Shown in pieces: positions 58,028 to 64,000 of a stretch of 64,000 nt of DNA. The notes under the pieces were generated by a model that saw nothing but the letters and a program-made list of their open reading frames with translations, was not told the DNA's origin and ran no database searches. How positions within the stretch are numbered: position 1 is the stretch's first letter; each line of letters starts with the position of its first letter. The position numbers were made by a program, and so were the translations under genes. The stretch is from Celoporthe dispersa (lineage: Eukaryota; Ascomycota; Sordariomycetes; Diaporthales; Cryphonectriaceae), in assembly GCA_016584495.1 (NCBI GenBank), contig WAID01000012.1, forward strand, positions 186,001 through 250,000. Reading direction: 5' to 3'.

Positions 58028-61000
58028 TCACCACGCCCACCTCCCCATGAGGCCACGCGGCGACCTCCTCACCCAGAACTTACGCCCTTCATCCAACAAC
58101 AAAATCCCCAGTCCATACGCCATCGGCAGGAACCAATACTCCACAGGCACCGCCGCCGTGCCCAGGACATCCTGCAGCTTCGGGATATAACACCAGAAAA
58201 AGACCATGACCAGCGCAAAGAGGACAGCAGGGAACAGCCACAGGTTCTGCGTCGCCCTGTTGAACAGCGGCGGGTGCTGGAACAGCGACAGCCGTCTCGT
58301 CCTTACCGACAGCAGGTTGAACCACTGCATGACGACCAGGTTGACAAAGTAGATGGAGCTGGCCACGTTCAGCTTCTCTGCGTAGTACACCTCGTCGACA
58401 CCAGCCGGGAGGCTGCCGAAGCCGAACCACAGGCTGCCAAGGGGATCCCGCTGCGCTGGAGATACCAGTAGGACATGGCAAAGGAGGCGAGTGTCTCCAT
58501 GAAGCCGATGAAGCCGTAGGACTGCACGATGAGCTTCCAGTCGACCAGCCTGTCGACACCGATGACGCGCGGGGGCCGCAGGAGCACGTCGGCCTCGGGT
58601 TTCTCGTAGGCCAGGGCGGTGGCGGCCAGGCAGTCTGTGAAGCAGCTGATCGTACGACAAGATCTCAATGAATTAGCGTATAGTAAATCCCAAGCCGTAA
58701 CTCTCTCTCTCTCTCTCTTTCTTTCTTCAACAAATCCTACTTACCAGATAACAATCATCAGGAAGCTGCTCAAGACCTGCGGCAGACCAAACGCCACATT
58801 GGTGAAGACAGGCCAGAACTCGGAGAAACTCCCAGCAGGCAGCAGGTACGCAATCGTCTTCTTGAGGTTATCAAACATCATGCGCCCGAACCTGACCGCC
58901 TCGACGACGCTCCCGAAGCTCTCGAGCAGGACCATGTCCGCAGCCTCGACCGCGATGTCGCTGCCCGACCCGACGGCGATGCCCACGTCTGCAGCCCGGA
59001 GCGCGGGCGCATCGTTGACGCCGTCGCCTGTCATGCCGACCACCAGGCCGCGGGCCTGCAGCTCGCGGACGATTCGGAGTTTCTGCTCTGGCGTGGTGCG
59101 GGCAAAGACTACTTCGGTGTATGAGTAGGCCAGCTGGTCCCACTGGGACTCGTTCATGGCCATGAGGTCTGAACCTGTGAGGACGATCGAGGCTGGCGAG
59201 GATCCGTCGTTGCCTTTAGGGTGAAGGGTTCTAGTGGTGTTGTTTGCTGCTGCTGCTGCTGCTGCTGCTGCCGCTACCGTCCTATTGTTATTATTGTTAT
59301 TGTTGTGAATATTCATATTAGTATTCCCGTTCAGCTCCGAGGAGTGGGCCAGAGGATGTCTGCTAAGGGCTGAAGCATCCTTCACCGACGCAGCAGGACC
59401 AGTGATGATCCCACACTCGGCCGCGATGGTCTGAGCCGTCAGCGCAAAGTCGCCCGTGACCATGAAGATTCGGATCCCTGCGCCACGTAACGTCGAGATG
59501 ACCTGCGGGATCTCAGGGCGCGGAGGGTCAGCTATGGCCACAAGCCCGACCAGCGTGAGGCCGGACTTTGCCTGTTGGGTCACTTCGCCCTCGAACGTGG
59601 AGGATGTGGGCGACGAGGACTTGATGGAGCTGCGGGACATGGCCTTGTGGGCGAGGAGAAGCACGCGGCGGCCCTTTGCAGAGTATTTTTGCTGTATGGC
59701 TTCGATAGCATCCCTCGTTGTGTCGCTGAGGGTGTGCGAGGCTCCAGTTCTGCCGATGTAGCGACTACAACGGCTGAGAAGCCTGTCAGGTGCCCCTTTT
59801 ATAGTAAGAAGCCTTTTTTAAGGTTAAGTACGATGATGTTAGTTAATGAGACATGGAAATAAATGTGAAAATCAACACAGCAGGGAGGAATTTTCTTACA
59901 TATCACCAGGCTCAAACAAAGAGGCCGTGTCCATGGGAACTGCGTCCTGAAGGCCATCAGGGTGTGTCAGCCCCAGCACCCTGATCATGAACTTGTTCTT
60001 GCTGTTGAAGGCAAGCTCGAACTTTGTCTGCCAGCACCTCTTCAGCTCCGAGACGGACCCGAGAGACTCGGAAAAGCGGAGGATGGCAGAGTCGGTGGCA
60101 TCACCGTGGATCTTGCGCTCGGCTAATGGTAATCTTCGAGTCTGTGCATCGAACTCGGCCGAGTTGCAGAGCCCTGCTATGGTGCGCAGCTGGTCGATGG
60201 CGTTGCCCGCGAACCTGCCAGCGGTGTTACGATCTGCGATGATTGTATCCCGTGCCGCGTCTGCTGCCATCTTCTCGAGACCCAGATAGCAGTCCTTGAC
60301 CTCCATCTTGTTCTAATCCATATCATATGGGGAAAACAAGGTTAGTCAGGACGTACTATTCTGGCTATTGCGACATTCAAAACATACCGCAGTCAGAGTT
60401 CCGGTCTTATCTGAACATATAACAGATACTGATCCCAGAGTCTCGACAGTCTTCAGCGACTTGCAGAGGATCTTGTTCTTGCGCATCATGTTGGCACTGA
60501 TAGTCAGGCTTGCCGTCAGGGCTACAGGGAGGCCCTCAGGAATAAACGCCACAGCCACCGAGACGCAGTCGACAATGAGCGTGGGGACATTGATCCAGTC
60601 TGGGTGCTCTTTTCTCAGCCAGGCGGCCCTGTGGGAACATTAATTGGTGATTCAAAATAGCTAGATTGCACGTATCATATCAAGAAAGAGAGAGAAAAAC
60701 ATAAAAGGAAAACGAAAAGAAAAAGAGCTGCTTGGACTCACCAAAGTATCAAGACAATAATGATCATGATGAGCATGATCGAGCATATGATCAGGACAAA
60801 ATTCAACACCTCGCGCTCGAGTGTAGTCATGCCAGTCTTGGGCTCATTCGTCAGCTTGGCAATCCTCCCAAACACCGTCCGGTTTCCCGTGGCAACAACG
60901 ACGCCAGTGCATGTTCCCGACACGCAGTGTGTTCCTTGGAGACCAATGTTCTTCGTCTCGAGGTAGTTCTTGTCTGTTGAGTCGACTGCGGCTGAGAGGG

Positions 61001-62189
61001 GGACCGATTCACCTGAGAAGACGAGAACAGATTGTTAAAAAAGTGAACATCATTACCACTGTGCACGGGAGAAGGAGTCTTTGAGAAAGTGCAAAGTGAA
61101 GTCTTGCAAGGACACATACCAGTAAGAATAGACCGGTCAAACTTCGCATCCGACGAAACCTGTGTAAACCTCACATCCGCCGGTAACTTGTTTCCTGCCT
61201 TGACCAGCAAGACATCACCAGGTACCAAATCACACGCAAACATCGTCCTCTGCGTGCCGTCTCGGACAACAAGGCACTCGTCAGGCAGCATGTTCTTAAT
61301 ACTTGCCATGACGCGGCCCGAGGACCAGTCCTGCCACATATTGAACCCAGCCTGGATGAGAAACACGGCCACCAGGACGACAGCGAGGGCCAGGTTCGCC
61401 TGCGCAGGGGGGTCACCCAGTGGTTTCCAGGCGATGAAGACGAGGATAGCCGCGGTGAGGAGGACGGATCCGAAGCCCTTGAAGAAGTAGCCCGTGATGG
61501 TCTTGAGATGATGGGTCGGCGGTGGAGAGGGTGCGTTCTTTCCATGGCGCTGTTGGCGGGTCTTGACTTGTTCTTCGGAGAGGCCGTCCCGGAGGGATGA
61601 GTTGAGGCGTTGAAGGAGCTCGTTGGTCGTGATGGTGTGCCATTCCAGGTCGGCGAGATCTGAAGCGTGAGAGTTGTGTTAGAGACGGATAGAGAAATAT
61701 CTCTTTCAAGATCATTAGAGGTGGAAACTCGGCAGGTTAAATGATTTAATCACCTGTGACTGCGGCATTCCTCTTCTCCTTGCCCTTGGCGTCGTCAATA
61801 TCAATTGATCTGCACAGTAGTCAACATCTGATTACTTGATGAACCCATGTCGAAAGAAGAAGAAAGAAGTGTCGTCGTCTTGTGGCTTACAGCGTCCTGT
61901 ATTGAATAGGCAAAGCAGCCGCAGGCTCTATCGTCATGCTCCCACGGCGACTGGTAGGGCGCAACGACACGGAGTCTTCCGAGATCACAGTCGAGTGACG
62001 AGCCAGCTGGAGGGTAGGATGGCTATGGTTGATGGTACTGGAGCTATGAACGCCACGGCCGCTCGAGGCTCCGGCGGCCTCCTCGTCTAGATCCTGGAAG
62101 CGGATGCGGTCTGGGGCAGACCTCTGGTTGTCATCCTCGTCGTCCATAGTGAGATAGGCCTTGTAGCTCTGAGAGACACTGAAGACCAT
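58028..62189 (-). CDS. P-type ATPase, Na+/K+-ATPase-like (type IIC), one frameshift
   Basis: Predicted cation pump with animal-type alpha-subunit features. Eight exons: 62189-61891, 61809-61754, 61659-61120, 61012-60742, 60628-60388, 60312-59900, 59812-58745, 58645-58028; all phases fit. About 1,168 residues; start at 62189 or at codon 15 (MDDEDDNQ). Ser-rich N-terminus, cation-ATPase N domain (DLEWHTITTNELLQRL), actuator TGES across exons 3-4, membrane motif AFIPEGLP, phosphorylation site CSDKTGTLT, ATP-binding KFELAFNSKNKF and TIKGAPDRLLSRC, hinge TGDGVNDAPALRAADVGIAVG, and C-terminal membrane part with YGLGILLLDEGRKFWVRR, which resembles the IIC class. An Asn7 and poly-Ala insertion interrupts the P-domain loop near 59250-59310. 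In exon 8 the frame breaks at 58441-58444 (four C, five expected, RSGIP-LGSLWFG). Which ions it moves cannot be told. Confidence 0.9.
59245..59271 (-). repeat. (GCA)9 repeat coding poly-Ala in the ATPase
   Basis: Nine perfect TGC units on the plus strand, read as GCA (Ala) in the ATPase; an AAT/AAC-rich stretch coding seven Asn lies just upstream in the protein. It is in frame and within an otherwise conserved region. Confidence 0.9.
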
Positions 62190-63767
62190 ACGGTAAAAAG
62201 TGGGAGAAGGGCAGAGGGTGGTTGGGAATGTACAGGAGGAGGATTGGATGGGCAGAAGAACCGAGAACGAGAGAGGGAGAAGGAGCTGACCACAATAGAG
62301 GAGGGATTTATACCCGCGGGCCTCAGTATGACATTGACTTTAATTCACGACACAACAGGAAGGAAGACTAATATCAAACGGGAAGAATATGGACTGATCT
62401 AGGGCTAGTATAATACCTCACTTCGAAGACGGGAGGAAGAAGCAAGTGAAGCAGGTGAGGCAGGGGAACCTCAAGATACAAGCAAGATGGAACCTTTCCC
62501 TGCCCGGACTCCAGTGCATATCTGATATCTGCTTCAACGGTGCCAGAAGCGGAGAGAGGGATAACCACACTGTCATCCTCGATGGGAATTTCGAAATCCA
62601 GAAGTACGCCCGGAGGGTTAGCTATTAGCTCATCTGATCATCTACGCGTCTAGAGGCAGTGCAACAGACTACGGCACAAGCACCAGACTTGGCAGTGGCA
62701 GGGCTCTAGCAGGACATGGTGGGGAAGAGGGAGGGTGATGCACGGCAGAGGAAGTATCATGCACGCCCAGGTGATTTGGCTCGCTGTAACGGCAGCTGGA
62801 AGTGACCGCCCGAGCCTACGTAGCAGCATGATGAAGACGATCCCTCTGCAGGGCTCCAACGTTGGCAGGGGAGCCATCATGTCCAAGATCGAAGCCTCTC
62901 ATCCAGATCCCTTGCGGCAAATGCGCGTAGAAGGCGTGCTCAGTTGATCAAATTCCCTCATCGAAAGAAGAAAAGGCGGGGGGGGGGGGAGACAAAAAAC
63001 AAAGAGGGAATTATTACCGTACGTGAACTCGAAACCTGCTAATGATTGGATTAGCTGATTGACCAGAAACTGCGGCCTGGCTACGGCGGTGAGAAGAGGA
63101 GATTTGGTCTCGTGGCTAGGAGGACCGACGAGCAAGGGAGAGGACCTGTCTCGCTTCAGGCAATCCGAGGGAATTATTTTCCACGCCATACCAACTTGAC
63201 GTCTTAATTTTAACATGGTCGAGGGGGGCGGAATGGAGGGAGTAGAGGCATAACAGGCGGTCAGAAATCGCGCATAGTCGCAAGACGTGGTCCAGGGCCT
63301 CTTTTTGATATCTGGATTCATCCGCTGCCGCTCGGATGCACAGCCGCACGCATGGCCACGCCCTCTCGTTGCATGTGATGACGATCATCTTGAACCGTAT
63401 AGGGCGAGGACAAGCGCCAGTCAAGTCGGTTTGGACTCCTCTTCCCTTGGCTAGCAAAATCCACCCGCCATTATCACGGGTTTCCTAAAACAGCAACCCT
63501 CCAGAGGCCTCCCGATCAACACAACCCATTCTACGTATTTGACGGGCAGAGAAAGAAAAAAAAATGAGAAAATATTAAAAAAAATCTAAAACAAATGGTC
63601 TCCACGTGGGGCATCGGCGAGGTCGTCAGTATGAGCCAGAGGAGGTCGGTTCAGTACCATGTATTCGTCGTCTATCGCCTGGCCATGCTATTGCTCGTCT
63701 GCGGCGGATGATCTCCTCATCAACCCCACCGTCTTCATGGGAAGAATAAAGTACACACTTGTCAAGA
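62190..63767. other. 1.6 kb spacer
   Basis: ATPase promoter at the left and 3' flank of rpt2 at the right. G-run at 62979-62989 and A-rich stretch at 63549-63590. No supported gene. Confidence 0.4.
62307..62312 (-). promoter_or_regulatory. TATA box of the ATPase gene
   Basis: TATAAA on the minus strand about 120 bases upstream of the first in-frame ATG (62189). Confidence 0.45.
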
Positions 63768-64000
63768 CTACAAATACAATCCCTCGGGCTCGCCCTCCTG
63801 CTTCGTCCGGAGCACCCTCTCACGAGCAGACCGGAAGTCGGACATCTGCACCCGCATACGCCTCTCTCGCAGTGCCAGCAGACCGGCCTCGGAGCAGATG
63901 GCCTTGATGTCGGCACCAGAGAGGTCGTCCTTCTGCGCGATGAACTCCTCCAGTTCCACGTCCTCGTTGAGGTTCATCTTGGACGTGTGCAGGTTGAAGA
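63768..64000 (-). CDS. rpt2: 26S proteasome regulatory ATPase Rpt2, 3' end only
   Basis: The C-terminal 76 or so residues of a proteasomal AAA ATPase; the gene runs off the right edge of the window. The frame reads FNLHTSKMNL, EEFIAQKDDLSGADIKAICSEAG and LRERRMRVQMSDF and ends KQEGEPEGLYL. The segment is the AAA lid helix bundle. The final Leu-Tyr-Leu is the HbYX motif with which Rpt2 docks into the alpha ring and helps open the 20S gate; the EGLYL ending distinguishes Rpt2 from Rpt1 and Rpt3-6. The last exon continues without an intron to the edge. Confidence 0.95.
   Translation of the reverse strand, partial: FNLHTSKMNLNEDVELEEFIAQKDDLSGADIKAICSEAGLLALRERRMRVQMSDFRSARERVLRTKQEGEPEGLYL

Overview
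The window looks like nuclear DNA of a filamentous ascomycete, probably a Sordariomycete. Nearly all genes are split by short introns (about 50 to 100 nt) with GT..AG borders and an RCTRAC-like branch site close to the acceptor. The gene content is typical of Pezizomycotina: a GrrA-type F-box/LRR protein, a GH51 arabinofuranosidase, a Zn2Cys6 regulator, DUF7029/DUF7223 secreted proteins, a DUF7025 AAA ATPase and an NLR-like protein. There is no prokaryotic operon structure, no CRISPR array, and no intact transposon or secondary-metabolism core gene. I cannot fix the species from sequence alone.

Layout. 0-6.3 kb: an NLR-like gene and a DUF7025 AAA+ ATPase gene transcribed divergently from one 0.8 kb region. 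6.6-8.1 kb: an unrecognised, possibly broken gene. 9.2-11.1 kb: a bestrophin-type channel. 14.0-15.4 kb: clathrin adaptor AP-2 mu. 15.8-18.4 kb: GH51 alpha-L-arabinofuranosidase in nine exons. 22.1-23.8 kb: a secreted DUF7029/DUF7223 protein. 25.3-26.0 kb: a 101-residue secreted protein with eight cysteines. 27.5-30.4 kb: a Zn2Cys6 transcription factor. 32.2-33.3 kb: a secreted beta-propeller protein. 35.9-36.7 kb: formyltetrahydrofolate deformylase. 37.6-38.8 kb: a cyclase-family protein. 40.1 kb: a 21-codon metallothionein-like gene. 41.3-42.6 kb: ribosomal protein uL13. 43.7-45.0 kb: a BAG-domain co-chaperone. 47.0-47.5 kb: glutaredoxin. 47.9-49.2 kb: AIM18-like mitochondrial protein. 51.6-54.2 kb: GrrA. 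55.1-56.4 kb: a SYLF/Ysc84 protein. 57.6 kb: an intron-containing tRNA-Met. 58.0-62.2 kb: an animal-type (IIC-like) P-type ATPase. 63.8 kb to the end: the 3' end of proteasome subunit Rpt2.

The genes are mostly independent housekeeping and accessory loci. GH51, the DUF7029/DUF7223 protein, the cysteine-rich protein and the propeller protein form a loose 17 kb stretch of secreted-protein genes with wide, gene-poor spacers between them, and the Zn2Cys6 regulator lies among them. Two items are easily missed: the tiny metallothionein-like gene and the four-exon secreted cysteine-rich gene whose first exon is only six bases.

Sequence quality. At least nine single-base frame breaks in six otherwise well-preserved genes, including essential uL13, lie in or beside short runs of one base. 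The simplest reading is uncorrected one-base indels in the assembly, so the frames of these genes should be treated as provisional.
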